Translations under genes and position numbers: made by a program | The notes under the pieces: model-generated | The model's database searches: none | What the model was told of the DNA's origin: nothing | Seen by the model: only the letters and a program-made list of their open reading frames with translations | Shown: piece after piece, positions 32,167 to 43,557 of the stretch | Layout of the letters: each line of letters starts with the position of its first letter | How positions within the stretch are numbered: position 1 is the first letter of the stretch | NCBI GenBank assembly: GCA_019925095.2 | Contig: CM034415.1 | Span: forward strand, 4,807,001-4,871,000 | DNA from: Dendrolimus kikuchii | Lineage: Eukaryota > Arthropoda > Insecta > Lepidoptera > Lasiocampidae | Length of the DNA stretch: 64,000 bases | Reading direction: 5' to 3'

Positions 32167-32446
32167 TATACATACATACATAACTTCACGCCAGTTCCCT
32201 TGCGGGGTAGGCACGAACAACAGAGCGCCATTCAGGCTTATTCTTACACACCTCACTTGCTTCTTTGACATTCATAGTTCTTGTCATGCACTCTCGTCTG
32301 TTCTTAAGGCTCCTGATATCACCTTCTGCTAGTACACTATCAGTTTGATCATGGAAGGTGTGTCGTGGTCTTTCACGACTTCTGCATCCATCCACTTTTG
32401 CATTGTATATCTGTTTAGTCATTCTTTCATCATGCATTCATTCTTT
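32167..32446 (-). mobile_element. RTE-A 5'-truncated copy, part of a duplicated mosaic
   Basis: The frame ends AYPARELA. The 5' junction GAAAGAATGAATGCATGATG, which carries a 4-bp repeat, also occurs at 50980, so this copy predates a duplication. Confidence 0.85.
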
Positions 32447-32459
32447 CTATATATAGTAT

Positions 32460-32586
32460 AGTATAATCTACGCACCGTATTTCGAAATTTTCTTCTAACC
32501 TTTGAACCCATTGGTCGAAATCAGTGAATCTGCCCTCCAATGATGATAAATTGTATGTTGTTTCTGAAATAAATATATTAGATTTG
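32460..32586 (-). pseudogene. Gag-like coding fragment in a duplicated mosaic
   Basis: The minus strand after TTTATTTCAG reads ETTYNLSSLEGRFTDFDQWV then QRLEENFEIR, which resembles the start of a retrotransposon gag region. Both this and the 50834 copy lie between SINE-A and an RTE-A fragment. It is short; a host exon is possible. Confidence 0.4.
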
Positions 32587-32880
32587 TTTTATTGCAGGAG
32601 CTCAGCAGATGAGCAGACGGCCCACTTGATGGAAAGCGGTTACCATCGCCTATGGACATTTGCAACACCAAAGGTGCTACAAATGCGCTGCTGCTCTCTT
32701 AAGGGAGAGTCTAACCTGATCACTAATGCCGGAACACAACACAAGGTTGTTATGGCGGCATACTTTAGACCAGGGGTGGTAGCCATCCAGTCGAGTAAAT
32801 ACCGTACCACCTGGCTGTGGGTTGTTTTGTCGCCTCTTACGATAGGCCGCCGCAACGCAGGAAATTGTATTCTTTTTCCG
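32587..32880 (-). mobile_element. SINE-A copy 8 (in duplicated mosaic)
   Basis: The head is cut at TTCTTTTTCCG and replaced by an AT-rich block also found at 34375. Confidence 0.85.
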
Positions 32881-32892
32881 TATATACTCGTA

Positions 32893-33005
32893 TATATATG
32901 AAGAAATTTTATATATTACATAGATATATACTTAATATACATACCATACAAATACATATCTACAAAATATATAAATGTTTATAAATGAATTTAAATATCA
33001 TATTC
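32893..33005 (+). repeat. AT-rich block, direct duplicate of 34375
   Basis: ATATATGAAGAAATTTTATA to ATTCTAACGACAGGTAGTAT. Confidence 0.88.
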
Positions 33006-33009
33006 TAAC

Positions 33010-33395
33010 GACAGGTAGTATTTTATATTTATACGTGAAGCAAAAACTTTGTACGCCTTTTTACGCAAATTGCGCGGACGGAGGAGTATGAAATTTCGGA
33101 CACTTATAGTTTATATAGAGAAGGAGTGCAGAATGCTAATATGTTTTTTAATTGTGCATTTAAAATAAATTAAATCAATAAAAAAAACATTAGATACACA
33201 CACTATCATGTATTTGACACACACACACACACGCATAAATACTCTTTTGTTTATTACTAAACTCAAATTAACAGTGTAGTCTTGGCGAAATCTGCAATTA
33301 TAGAAGTATATTCTTTGACAAGAGAACCTTAATAATGTACTTATAATTTAAATTAATTAAGGTCGAATTGAGACTACTGGGCGACCAGTATATTA
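33010..33395 (-). repeat. Repeat R, copy 3
   Basis: Uninterrupted, with a (CA)n expansion near 33220. It ends next to the candidate exon at 33419. Confidence 0.82.
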
Positions 33396-33418
33396 AAGAT
33401 CCAAAAAATTCCACTTAC

Positions 33419-33589
33419 CGTATTGTTCCATAATGGCTTAGTTAATTTTATTTCATCCTGTAATAATTGTCTGCTAATGGCAACCTTAAACGAACTTTGA
33501 CTACAGTCTGAAGAATGACACTGTGAACACGTAACATCATAATTAAAATAATATACTGCAGCTGTAATGTTTTTAGGGTTCCCATATAC
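33419..33589 (-). CDS. Candidate internal exon, 57 codons, unrecognised
   Basis: A 171-bp interval bounded by an AG acceptor (TACTATATATAG) and a strong donor (ACG|GTAAGT) is fully open. It reads VYGNPKNITAAVYYFNYD, then VTCSQCHSSDCSQSSFKV, then ISRQLLQDEIKLTKPLWNNT. It has four Cys residues in a C-x2-C-x4-C-like cluster and two N-glycosylation sequons (NIT, NNT), which would suit a lumenal or extracellular domain. The acceptor lacks a long pyrimidine tract. The function is unknown, and a decayed transposon exon is an alternative. Confidence 0.45.
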
Positions 33590-33701
33590 CTATATATAGT
33601 ACATGTTGAATATACAGACAGCTGGTTTTTTCAGCTTAATAATAGTAGACCATAAACGTCCCATTACTGGTCTTGGTATTTCCAAGTTCTTAGGGGGGGT
33701 C

Positions 33702-33973
33702 TTTTTTTTTAAGTTTATGGCTTGGCAACTAGGCCTTTAAGCCAGGCGCAGTTGTATTGTAGGCTACAATCCACACCATTCAACGGAGTTCTTGTGAAAA
33801 CTCGAAATGCTACATTTGACTATACAGTTCACATTTCTCACAAAAACACATAATTACTACTTAAAACTATCAATATTCTACAACTATTGTTCATTTTAAA
33901 GTAATTTTACACATTTTTAGAAAATAAAACTGCACAGCACAACGTCCCCTTTTGGTTCCCGCTAAAAACTCCT
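33702..33973 (-). mobile_element. SINE-B copy 7 with 11-bp target duplication
   Basis: TTCTTAGGGGG lies at 33687-33697 and 33974-33984. The short-form 3' end is complete. Confidence 0.9.
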
Positions 33974-34230
33974 TTCTTAGGGGGAACGCAGTGCCGTAAA
34001 TAGGGCGGCGCCACCGGTGCCCAGGCATAGGGCGTATACTCTGGGGGGTGCAAGAATGGCCAGACCAGGCAGGACTATTATTTTCTCGGTTTGCTCCTGA
34101 TAAGTTCCTGCTGCGCCCCTAGTGCTCGATTCCCACACATACGCACCTACATGCCAGTATCATCAAAAACGTCTGTTACATTAGACAAAACATCGCGCTC
34201 ATGTTTTTGGCAGCGTTCTAGTTCGTTTTT

Positions 34231-34366
34231 ATCCGTGCAGGAACGGAGAAAGAATACAATTTCCTGCGGCCGGGCGGCCTGTCGTAAGAGGCGACTTAAC
34301 AACCCACAGCCAGGTGGTAGGACATTTGCCCGACTGGATGGCTACCACCCCTGGTCTAAAGTATGT
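34231..34366 (+). mobile_element. SINE-A copy 9, 5' part only
   Basis: Stops at CTGGTCTAAAGTATGT, where an AT-rich block shared with 32897 begins. Confidence 0.85.
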
Positions 34367-34374
34367 ATTCGTAC

Positions 34375-34502
34375 ATATATGAAGAAATTTTATATATTAC
34401 ATAGATATATACTTAACATACATACCATACAAATACATATCTACAAAATATATAAATGTTTATAAATGAATTTAAATATCATATTCTAACGACAGGTAGT
34501 AT
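34375..34502 (+). repeat. AT-rich block, direct duplicate of 32893
   Basis: Nearly identical over about 125 bp. Each copy begins where a SINE-A copy is cut short. Confidence 0.88.
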
Positions 34503-34510
34503 TTTTTGAT

Positions 34511-34769
34511 ACATACATACATAACTTCACGCCAGTTCCCTTGCGGGGTAGGCACGAACAACAGAGTGCCATTTAGGCTTATTCTTACACACCTCACTTG
34601 CCTCTTTGACATTCATAACTCTTGTCATGCAAGCTCGTCTGTTCTTAAGGCTCCTGACATCACCTTCTGCTAGTACACGATCGATTTGATCATGGAAGGT
34701 GTGTCGTGGCCTTCCACGACTTCTGCATCCATCCACTTTTGCATTATATATCTGTTTAGTCATTCTTTC
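34511..34769 (-). mobile_element. RTE-A 5'-truncated copy with 11-bp target duplication
   Basis: TATTTTTTGAT lies at 34500-34510 and 34770-34780. It separates a duplicated AT-rich block from a LINE reverse-transcriptase tail. Confidence 0.88.
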
Positions 34770-34774
34770 TATTT

Positions 34775-34965
34775 TTTGATCATAGTTTTAAATATCGCTA
34801 GCGATTTTGCTTGTCTGATAATAACAGGAAGCACGTTCCAAAGCTGGTATAGCCTTAACAGTAAAATAATTGTTGTAAAAAGTTATGTTAATTTTGTTAT
34901 GAATAAAAGATTTCTGATCTCGGAACTGAGTCTTTCCGGAAACCTTGGGTACAAATATGTAACCC
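34775..34965 (-). pseudogene. LINE reverse-transcriptase tail fragment
   Basis: The minus strand reads RLYQLWNVLPVIIRQAKSLA then IFKTMI, the 'LWN-LP--IR-A-S---FK' ending common to Jockey/CR1-type LINE ORF2 proteins. Confidence 0.65.
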
Positions 34966-35457
34966 TAAGGTTTCATATTAGCCGTGCTTCAGAGCTTAAT
35001 TTATTTTACTAATTGCCTACAGAACTCGAGAAGTGCTTGAGGGATTTTTTTTATTAAGGTTTTACAATCGTTTATATATTAGACTGTTAATATATTATTT
35101 TATTCCGAAATTCCCACGATAACTGGATATTCTAAGAGTTGTGCGTGGTTAAGACAATAACAATGTAAAAAATAAACATTGAGCACCAGATAAGCGGATT
35201 TAGCTGATACTAAGTAATGGTAGTATTTTCATCTATTCATCTGCAAATGGTTAAGTAATAAACTCTATAAAAGCTAGGGGGCCAAAGGGTATACGGCCCC
35301 CGAAAGTGTGCAATCAAATAATAATTGATTTATTTAAAGACAACACAGTCCAATACGAATATACACAAAAATACATACATAATGTTATTAGTAATTAGTT
35401 TTTTTTTCCTTATGTCTATGTTAGTAATTAATGACTAGCACTGATTTAGTTCTCTTA

Positions 35458-35663
35458 GGGCCGCTTGCATAAGGTTGCTTAAATTTATTTAAGAAACACA
35501 AAACGTATTTAACACCCTTAAATACAATTAGCGTCTTGCACAATGCAAAATTTGCCGCTAAATATGTTTAAAGAACTGTCAATACGTTCTGTGTAAAACG
35601 TATTTAGGCAGTTTAATATGATTAACTAATTTTATTTAAAGGCGATCGTTATGCAAGCGGCCC
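35458..35663 (+). mobile_element. Harbinger-like MITE, 206 bp
   Basis: GGGCCGCTTGCATAAGG ... GCAAGCGGCCC, TTA on both sides. Confidence 0.87.
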
Positions 35664-35689
35664 TTAATGAAGAACGAAATCAGTGAGCA

Positions 35690-36180
35690 GTCAAATTTAT
35701 CAGCTATTCCCTTCAGTATGCTGTTACTGCTATCACGCAATCTGCTCAGCAACGACGCTGTTTTTTTACGCCACAAAGCATCAAAGCCATCTATGTGTGC
35801 TTCGGAGAACATAGCCGCCTGAACAACACCCTGAGGGAGTTATTGTATTGGACTCGTAGGGCATTGTAAGCTCTTTGGGTATATTTGAACCACAGACTTG
35901 CCGAGTACAGAGAGGTACAGTAAGCCCTTAAACAATGTTATTTTAATCGTCTCTGTACGCCGAGCAAATCTGAGCGCCAACATGTTTGCCCGGACTGACA
36001 ACGCCCTACGTTCCCTATCCATGTCCACATTATCGTCCTGGACCTCCGTTACCCAATGCCTCAGATATTTAAATTTATTTATTGGAGTTCCATTAAGCAA
36101 TAGAGGCGAGACAAATAATGGACACTTGGCCCCAGCTTTAAACACCATGTATTCGGTCTTTTTCACATTATATACCAAAC
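35690..36180 (-). pseudogene. Non-LTR reverse-transcriptase C-terminal fragment (another LINE)
   Basis: Minus-strand frames read NVKKTEYMVFKAGAKCP, FKYLRHWVTEVQDDNVDMDR, ALSVRANMLALRFAR and, in another frame, MFSEAHIDGFDALWRKKTAS. These are the thumb and following region of a LINE distinct from RTE-A. Frameshifts are present. Confidence 0.75.
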
Positions 36181-36185
36181 TGTGA

Positions 36186-36740
36186 GATTAGGAATACTCC
36201 GGTGGTTCGGGCATGTGGAAAGAATGCATGATGAAAGAATGACTAAACAGATATACAATGCAAAAGTGGATGGATGCAGAAGTCGTGGAAGGCCACGACA
36301 CACCTTCCATGATCAAATTGATCGTGTAATAGCAGAAGGTGATGTCAGGAGCCTTAAGAACAGACGAGCGTGCATGACAAGAGTTATGAATGTCAAAGAA
36401 GTAAGTGAGGTGTGTAAGAATAAGCCTGAATGGCGCACTGTTATTCGTGCTTACTGTTGGCAACACCAACATAAAATATTTTATATAGGCAACATTGTAG
36501 TTGCATTTTTGTTCTTCTTCCGTTTGGGTTGTAGCCGAAGGCAGACGCTCTAATATGTAAAGTTTACTATTACAAGTTTTCACCATCTAACAGTGTTTAA
36601 CTTCCACAAATACATCAACCTGGGTATCCTAGAACCACCACCATCAGCGTGCATCACAAATATATATATTACAGGCGCGACAAGCTGCGCGCACCTACCC
36701 CGCAAGGGAACTGGCGTGAAGTTATGTATGTATGTATGTA
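36186..36740 (+). mobile_element. RTE-A copy interrupted by about 235 bp
   Basis: The copy starts GGAATACTCCGGTGGTTCGG and is normal to ATTCGTGCTTAC (36455). It resumes at CTACCCCGCAAGGG (36693) and ends in the TATG tail. The insert between them starts TGTTGGCAACACC and is unrecognised. Confidence 0.75.
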
Positions 36741-36879
36741 CATTATTTTACATGACAATAAATATCTAGACGGTTTGGATTGAATATTGTTTGATGGTGG
36801 GTGGGTTGATACTTGGTAGGATTTAGGATTGGTGAGGGATAGTTTATTTATTTATCTATTTTCTTTCATTACTTATGTG

Positions 36880-37250
36880 TATGGTTGGATTCGCCACGTT
36901 GGAGTGACACTAGTACCTTTGAAGAAGTACTAATGCCACCCACTAAACCCCTTCGATGTTCCTTCCTTCGCCTTATGCCTGGGCTACGGGAAAATGAAGA
37001 AGCTCTACCAACTCCGCGTGCCCTGACCGTCGGGTTCTTAAGGGCCAGATCCACTGCCGAAGGAAGCATTGCCCCCGGCATCGTCCCTCTCAAATCCTAC
37101 GTGGGGAAGTTTGTAACTTGCCCCACGGGGAAGAGATAAGCGAGCAACGACCAACGACGCGCCATCCTCTCGACGGCATTGTTGGCGGGGGAACCCTTCC
37201 CCAGGGTAGCATGGCGATCCAACCTTATCCATTGACGTCGATGACCTAGG
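36880..37250. repeat. GC-rich LINE-like debris
   Basis: Shares ACTCCGCGTGCCCTG and GTTTGTAAC-type segments with 42900-43080 in the other orientation. No intact frame. Confidence 0.45.
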
Positions 37251-38184
37251 CTCAGTAGTCTACTTAAAGTATTAAGCGATTATAGGTAGAATACAAATTA
37301 AGTTTCCTTCATTGTACAAGTTAGTAATTTATTCTTAGAAAAAAACATCGAACTCGATTCTAGCGCCGCCTACCAGGTCCAATTGTGAATCTAAACCATT
37401 CTCGAATCCACTTGAACATACTAAGAAAATTTATCAAAATCGATCCAACCGTTTAGGTGGAGTTCAGTGACATACATACAAACAGAAGAATTATATAAAT
37501 ATATAAAAATGTATATTTATTGTTTATTAATATATTAAAAACAATATTCACCATAGACCATAACAATATCAAGAACAGCTGCCAAGACACTGAGAAAATT
37601 ATTCAATTATTGTTTATGCTTCAATAATACTCTTTATAAAATTAAATTAAAATTCACAAGAATTAAAAGAGAAAAAAATCACCACAGATACGACAAAATT
37701 AACACAAAAAAGCGCGGAAATAATTCCTTACTACAGTATGGAGACGCGTGTTTATGTTTTGTTGTTGCGACTTAAAATGGTAAACAAAGCGCGTGCGCAT
37801 GTATCGGACTGATAGTGAGAGTCCAATCACAAGTCCAATGATTACTATTTAGGGATGGGACACGATCGATAAAGATTATCACAATTTTATCGACAACTTT
37901 TTTGTTTCTATTTCGAAACCTAGCTGGAGTGCACAAATATAGAAATATAATATTCGTAAATAATTCCTCCAAAACAGTTTAGTAGTTTCGAAGCTTATCC
38001 CGGGCATCGTGACACGAGATCTTATTTTTTTATTAAATCAAACAAGGATTTGATAAATAAAAAAGCAAGTTGAACTTCTTAAAAGACTGTTGCGATTTCT
38101 GACTCTTAGTACTCCAACGACGGTTGATCCGATAGAAGTTTTTAATCAGTATTAGAAAAAGTATCGATTGCCATAAAAAAAAAT
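37251..38184. other. No gene; Helitron-like remnant
   Basis: The segment at 37370-37480 (TCTAGCGCCGCCTACCAG, AAAATCGATCCAACCGTTTA) resembles Helitron-like sequence in reverse. The rest is unassigned. Confidence 0.4.
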
Positions 38185-38740
38185 TGTTACGTGCGAGCGG
38201 GGGGGTACGCACTTAGGATTGGAACAAAACACTAGTATTTAACTAAACGCTTTTATTGACTTGCACAGCCGTGCGTGATTCCTCTCCACAGGGTTACCAC
38301 CACACGCACAACTAACGACGCAGTGTACCGACGATAAGATGTCTCACTCACAATACCGTCGCCGATATTGCTTAGACACACCTTCTGCTGCTGCAGTGTT
38401 CACCTCTGAATTTGCCGCGCATAGCTCGCTTCTGGACCTCTTTTTAAACTACGCGAAACTCCTCCTTCACTAAACTGCCCACTAAGCTTTTCACTAAATT
38501 CACCACTAAACTCGTCACTGTCTTCTATTAAACGCTTCTTCCAATTCTTTCGTATCGCACTTGTCGCTTCGCTGTCTTGAATTGAACTCGATTCTAAATT
38601 GCTCGTTAGGTGCGCCTTACGCTGCTTATATACTCGGAAGAATCTTCGGGAACCCATAATTTCGATCTTCTTTTCGTTATTTTTTATTTACTATCTATCT
38701 CTGTCTTTTCCTTCCCGAACCTTCTATTCCAGAACTCAAA
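38185..38740 (-). mobile_element. LTR-2 copy, 5'-truncated
   Basis: On the minus strand it ends GCTCGCACGTAACA and contains TCAATAAAAGCGTTTAG, a likely poly(A) signal. It has a variant 3' end with a G-rich insertion. Confidence 0.75.
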
Positions 38741-39494
38741 TGTATGTATCTCCGGTTCGAACTTGGAACGTTTTCATACTGTTCCATTCATTCCGTCATG
38801 TCCCCCCTCCTTCTCTTCGAGGCCGGCAAAACATTCAAGTACACTTCAAGTGTTACAAACCATCAGCCTGTCTACTCCACTCCCGAAGGAAAAAAGGCCA
38901 ACATTTCAACGAAAATTGCTATTTGGACGATGCCTAATCATAAACTCCCATTTTCAGATTTTTTTTATCAGTCTGCCTGAAACCTTCTATGTATGTAATA
39001 TGTATAAGATCCGAAACAGTTCAATGGATTTTAATGAAAACTTTGTGGATTATATAGGAATTTTATCTTAAATTAATTTAAGATTTGAATAACATTAATA
39101 TTTCGCAACTATTACTGCTATCTAACAGGCACATAATTTTGCTGTCGTGTCATTTTTGTATTTTTTTTTTCGTTTTTGTAATATTTATAATAAATTATGC
39201 TGATTATTCAAGTTTATCGCAAAACGAAGACTTCAGTACAGTAATTGTGTCGATAAATTCATAATATTAGTAAAATTATTTGTCATTTCAGGCAATATCG
39301 CAATTTACACTTGGCACGAATAAGGCGTTTCTACGCCAAATGTCATATAGAGATCAAGCCAAGGTTGTGAACTCGTGGAAAATAAAAATGTGCAAATAAA
39401 TTTCCTTACTGCTGTACACATATGATAAATAAAACTATCGTCTTTTAATTATGAAAAAATCAGCAGGAAATGATTGACCTTGATTGTTTAAAAA
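38741..39494. other. No gene seen
   Basis: AT-rich with short frames; AAACAGTTCAATGGATTTTA near 39015 is Helitron-like. Confidence 0.35.
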
Positions 39495-39790
39495 AAGTCG
39501 TAGTAGTGTAATAGCTAGCGTAGGTGTTCCAAACTCAAAGAGCGTGGGTTCGAATTCTGGCCAGAACACATATACCGTTTACGCAGTTTTCCGACCTAAT
39601 GTGCATATCGTTACAATTACCACGTGCTAACAACTGTGAAGGAAAACACTGTGATGAAACCCGGACATCAAGATAACCGATGTGTCAAACCTGCCAAACC
39701 GCTTTGGACAAGCGTGGTGGGTATACTGTCCGTTGCCTTATAGAGTGAGTCCCGAGTCCAGCAGTGGGACGTTTGTGGGCTGTTATTATA
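39495..39790 (+). mobile_element. SINE-C, tRNA-derived
   Basis: The head has an A-box-like TAGCTAGCGTAGGTG and a near-perfect B box GGGTTCGAATTC, and the tail has CCAGCAGTGGGACGTTTG. Such tRNA-headed SINEs are common in Lepidoptera. Confidence 0.8.
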
Positions 39791-39904
39791 TAATAGTGTT
39801 TCGTACGATGAGCGAGACGGACAATGTCAACGTTATTACAAAACAGTTGGCCCGGATCAGTCCGCCTGCAGTTAGTAAGGCAGGCTGGCATGCACCGACA
39901 GACA

Positions 39905-40330
39905 GACACAGATCGGTATCTTAGACGTCGCCAATAATGACCTTTCCAGGTCCCCGCGCCGGACGCCAGGAGACACGCCCCACCCCCCTCCCCCCAGGAT
40001 GGATTAGGCGTGTTGTTGGAGAGTTTCTTTCACCATTTCTTCTCTCACGGCTTTAACACGTTGAGAAATGACAGTAAGATGGTGTAGGCCACCTTGAACC
40101 GCCGATCACGGTCCGCCGGGATCATTCCCCTTGGGCTTCATATCACCCATCGCCCGTTTTCAGTTAATGCATTGTTCTCGCCTGCTAGCTGGGCATCATT
40201 ATATTCATTCCCTTTGATGACAACAATCCAGCAGAGGTAATGCCCTCTAGAGAGCTCCCTCGAGTAGGTTGCCCCCGTTAAGTTGTAAGGTCTTCGGACC
40301 AACGACATAAAGTCCAATAAATAAATATTA
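39905..40330. repeat. GC-rich debris, possible LINE 3' region
   Basis: Ends with CAATAAATAAATATTAAG after GTCTTCGGACCAACGACATA, suggesting a poly(A) signal and tail on the plus strand. Confidence 0.4.
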
Positions 40331-40439
40331 AGAGTTCGGATAGCCCTCTTTCTCCTTGGCCTATCCCATCTTTTCTAACTCATTGTCAATCCCCTTTATC
40401 CCATCCCTTCCATCCTATCCCAGCTATCTTAATCCAAAG

Positions 40440-40530
40440 GCTGGCAACGGGTTACCTTCGACCCTGATGTTGCAAAGGTCTATCAGCGACGGTAACCACA
40501 TTCCATCAGAGTTGGGCCGTTTTCTTAATA
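40440..40530 (+). mobile_element. SINE-A-related 3' fragment, diverged
   Basis: Retains GCGACGGTAACCACATTCCA and a degraded GGGCCGT segment. Confidence 0.5.
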
Positions 40531-40632
40531 ACGTAATTTTTCATTTGAAATTGTAAAACTACTATGGATTTCAGATATACACGTAGACAAGTCTTGATCA
40601 CCATTATGTTATTTCTTCATTTGGGATAATCT

Positions 40633-40830
40633 TATTGATCGTTTCACGCAGATGCAGTTTCAGGGTTCAATACGTTATTCGTAATGCGATATTATTATTA
40701 CTAGTTAATGACATTTCAAATTAATAGATAACGTATGTATATACATTAATTCAGCTATTCCTTAACGGCGTTATTTTTAATGCTAATAATAATACGCATT
40801 ATTTAAGCCACAGTCAATAACTATATCATT
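40633..40830. mobile_element. MITE of the TTTCACGCAGATG type, uninterrupted
   Basis: GATCGTTTCACGCAGATGC ... TAACGGCGTTATTTTTAATG ... TTTAAGCCACAGTC. Partial relatives start at 9083 and 50432. Confidence 0.7.
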
Positions 40831-41850
40831 ATTCGGTAAAGTTTGAGCATTACAGAGAACTTTTAGTTCAAAGATGTTGAGGATGAGGATCTCAATTCGA
40901 CTCTATGTATTTGGGTATATGTTTGTTACCCGATTTCTCCGTCAACTGTGAACCGGTTTTCAATTTTATTTACTTTGTTCAAGAGCGTTCTCCTGAGGTG
41001 GTTTCATTGTCACTAGGTCAGGATTTGGTGAGGGGATCCCAGGGAAATCGAGACCAACCCTTGTTGACGAGCACTGATTGCCTTACACTCTTTGAAAGGC
41101 AAAACTTGTATACGCGTTCCAATAGTACGATTTCTACAGGCGCATAAAATATTATTGTTAAAGCTATTCAAGCAACTAAGAAGTTAAGAATATTTTTTTA
41201 CCAAAAAAACCCTACTTCAAATAAAAAAGCAAAAATAAATATTTTTTACATCTTGAAGTCTGTGCCAAGAAAAAAAATAACAACAAAATTGCAAAACGCA
41301 CCGATTGCAAGACGTTGTAAAAAACATTCTTTTTTACTTTTTACTTTAAAATCGGTTTTGTTTTTGAAATAAAAAATTATACATCACACAATTTATCGAT
41401 ATCTATATAAATATGCAAAGGGTTAGAAGGTCGATAGGAGTACGTCACTATTGTTATCACGAAAGTCACGTATTTGCGTATCTAACACGACCTTTTCGAT
41501 TTGATAACTTTCTTAATAATAAAAATTATATACCGATAATTAAATAAATTTCAGTATGATTAGTTATCATTATCATAATATGAAATAGTAAGTAATAAAC
41601 AACTAATGAAATGCGAAGTGCATTGCTGATATGCTCCTACATGATCAGCAGGTCAGTTAGACAAGTGGCATATAAGAATAGAAAATGTATAGAAATGACA
41701 TATCATTACGCTAAGTATCGTCATTCCCATACATTTTAATTCTCTTTGTTTAGCACTGATGACACTTGTCTATTATTTTCCGACTTAAGTTTTATTCGGA
41801 TGATTGTCATTCCTGTACTCTTCTTCCTTGACCCCATATACTCCGTTCTA
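40831..41850. other. No gene seen
   Basis: The patch CTCCTGAGGTGGTTTCATTG to GGATCCCAGGGAAATCG (40990-41050) is LINE-like; the rest is AT-rich. Confidence 0.35.
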
Positions 41851-42184
41851 TCGATTAAAATATCGACAAATTAACTATAGCGTCACTATGTTTTCTAAGT
41901 CATGCTTAAGGCTTTTGACAGATGGAACGATTTCACTTGAGAAACAAACTTACGTGCCAACTAGGACATAGTTCTGCTATTTCAATATCTTGACGTTTCA
42001 AAAACGTTGACCGCATTATTAGTTATATCGATTAAAATATCGACAAATTAACTATAGCGTCACTAAGTTTGTAAGTCGTGCATAAGGCTTTTGACAGATG
42101 GAGCGATTTCGCTTGAGAAACAAACTTACGTGCCAACTGGGGCATAGTTCTGTTATTTCAATATCTTGACGTTTCAAAAAACGA
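41851..42184 (+). repeat. Tandem duplication, unit about 158 bp
   Basis: TCGATTAAAATATCGACAAA begins at 41851 and 42028 (period 177, including a short spacer). Both units continue with CTTTTGACAGATGGA and end TATCTTGACGTTTCAAAAA. Confidence 0.9.
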
Positions 42185-42267
42185 TTCAAAAGCGATAGTG
42201 TCAAAAATTCGTATGCTACTAAATCTGCAATATCTTCTCGATATCGTCGTAGTATGATAATAGTAGA

Positions 42268-42531
42268 TTTTTATTTTTTTAAGTTTATGGTTTGGCAACT
42301 AGGCCTTTAAGCCAGGCGCAGTTGTATTGTAGGCTACAATCCACACCATTCTACGGAGTTTTTGTGAAAACTCGAAAGGCCATATTTGACTATACAGTTC
42401 ACATTTCTCACAAAAACACATAATTACTACTCAAAAACTATCAATATCCTACAACTATTGTTCATTAATCTTACACATTTTTAGAAAATAAAACAGCACA
42501 ACGTCCCCTTTCGGTTCCCGCCAAAAACTCC
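42268..42531 (-). mobile_element. SINE-B copy 8 with 12-bp target duplication
   Basis: GATAATAGTAGA lies at 42256-42267 and 42532-42543. Confidence 0.92.
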
Positions 42532-42639
42532 GATAATAGTAGAAAAACATTGGTATTGCCATTAGCAGAAATGGCGTTTGCTGAAATAAATATTGAAAAG
42601 TTACGAAAGTTTTAAATATGAATTTCGCGAGGTTTATAA

Positions 42640-43175
42640 AGGTAGAATGGCTTTGCGGTGTTTTTCCGCGACCCTGGCAAGAGGTGGCAAAAGGGAGAGG
42701 TTTTAGTGAATGATTCGGATTTAAACTGTGAGCTTCCGTTGTAAACTGTGAGCGATGGGTAGTAGATAGTAGTAGTAGTAGTAGATAGGTGCGGGAGCGT
42801 GAGCGTTAAAGGACGTCTTTGCTCCGCTCCCGCCAAAGGAGGACACGCCGACTCCGGAGTGCGGGATTCGACTTTCGACCGCCGTAAGCTTGGAATATAG
42901 AGGTTCTCATTCATCTGCACATGCCGTCGAGATGAGAGAGTGAGTGTTCCGCGCGCGCTCACCTCTCCTCCCGTAGGGCGCGTTACAAACCGCCCCACGC
43001 CCCGGAGGCCTGTGTGCGAGGCCCCCGCCTGCCAGGGCACGCGGAGTTTTAGTGGGTATCCCTAACTGGCGAGTGGCAATAGCATGGCACCAGTTCTGAC
43101 TGGGCATGCTAGTGCCACCCCGATCTGGCAAATCGCATACACGAGTCGCGAACTATCCCCCCAAGCTTCTGTGCT
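42640..43175. repeat. GC-rich LINE-like debris with (GTA)n
   Basis: A (AGT)n tract at 42768-42784, then CpG-rich sequence. Minus-strand frames (MPWQAGASHTGLRGVGRFVT) have no clear domain. Confidence 0.45.
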
Positions 43176-43421
43176 TGTCGCGGCTTATGATCCTCGATCG
43201 GATTTTCCTTGGATAAAAAAAGGTAGGTAGTAAACGGATACTAGCTTGTCTAAAATGATTCATTTTACCTAGAATTATAGAAATATGGCAATAAACCGAA
43301 ATAGTGTATAATATAGTATATATATACCCAAATATCTCCGCTCCGTTATGGTTAACCATATTTTCTTATTGCAGTTTCACTTGCCTATTTTATAGCGCCA
43401 TACGGTCTACTGGCCAGTTTC

Positions 43422-43552
43422 TATATCGTAAAATTCATTAATCTGCCTTACCATAGTTGAATTTTGACATTACTTGTATGTGTATGGAGCTTATCTCAAA
43501 TTTTAACTGATAGTAAGGCAAATGAACGGTTGGCAAGTTATAGGACTGGTCA
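43422..43552. mobile_element. MITE with GGAACCGGCC-type ends, copy
   Basis: GGCCAGTTTCTATATCGTAA ... AAGTTATAGGACTGG. Interior GGAGCTTATCTCAAATTTTA. Confidence 0.7.
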
Positions 43553-43557
43553 TTTTT

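Noticed and set aside
39540..39575. A tRNA gene
   Set aside because: Only A- and B-box-like sequence is present, without a cloverleaf; it is the head of SINE-C.
42612..43131. Minus-strand frame of 142 codons in a GC-rich patch
   Set aside because: The sequence resembles LINE debris found at 36.9 kb; no domain is visible.
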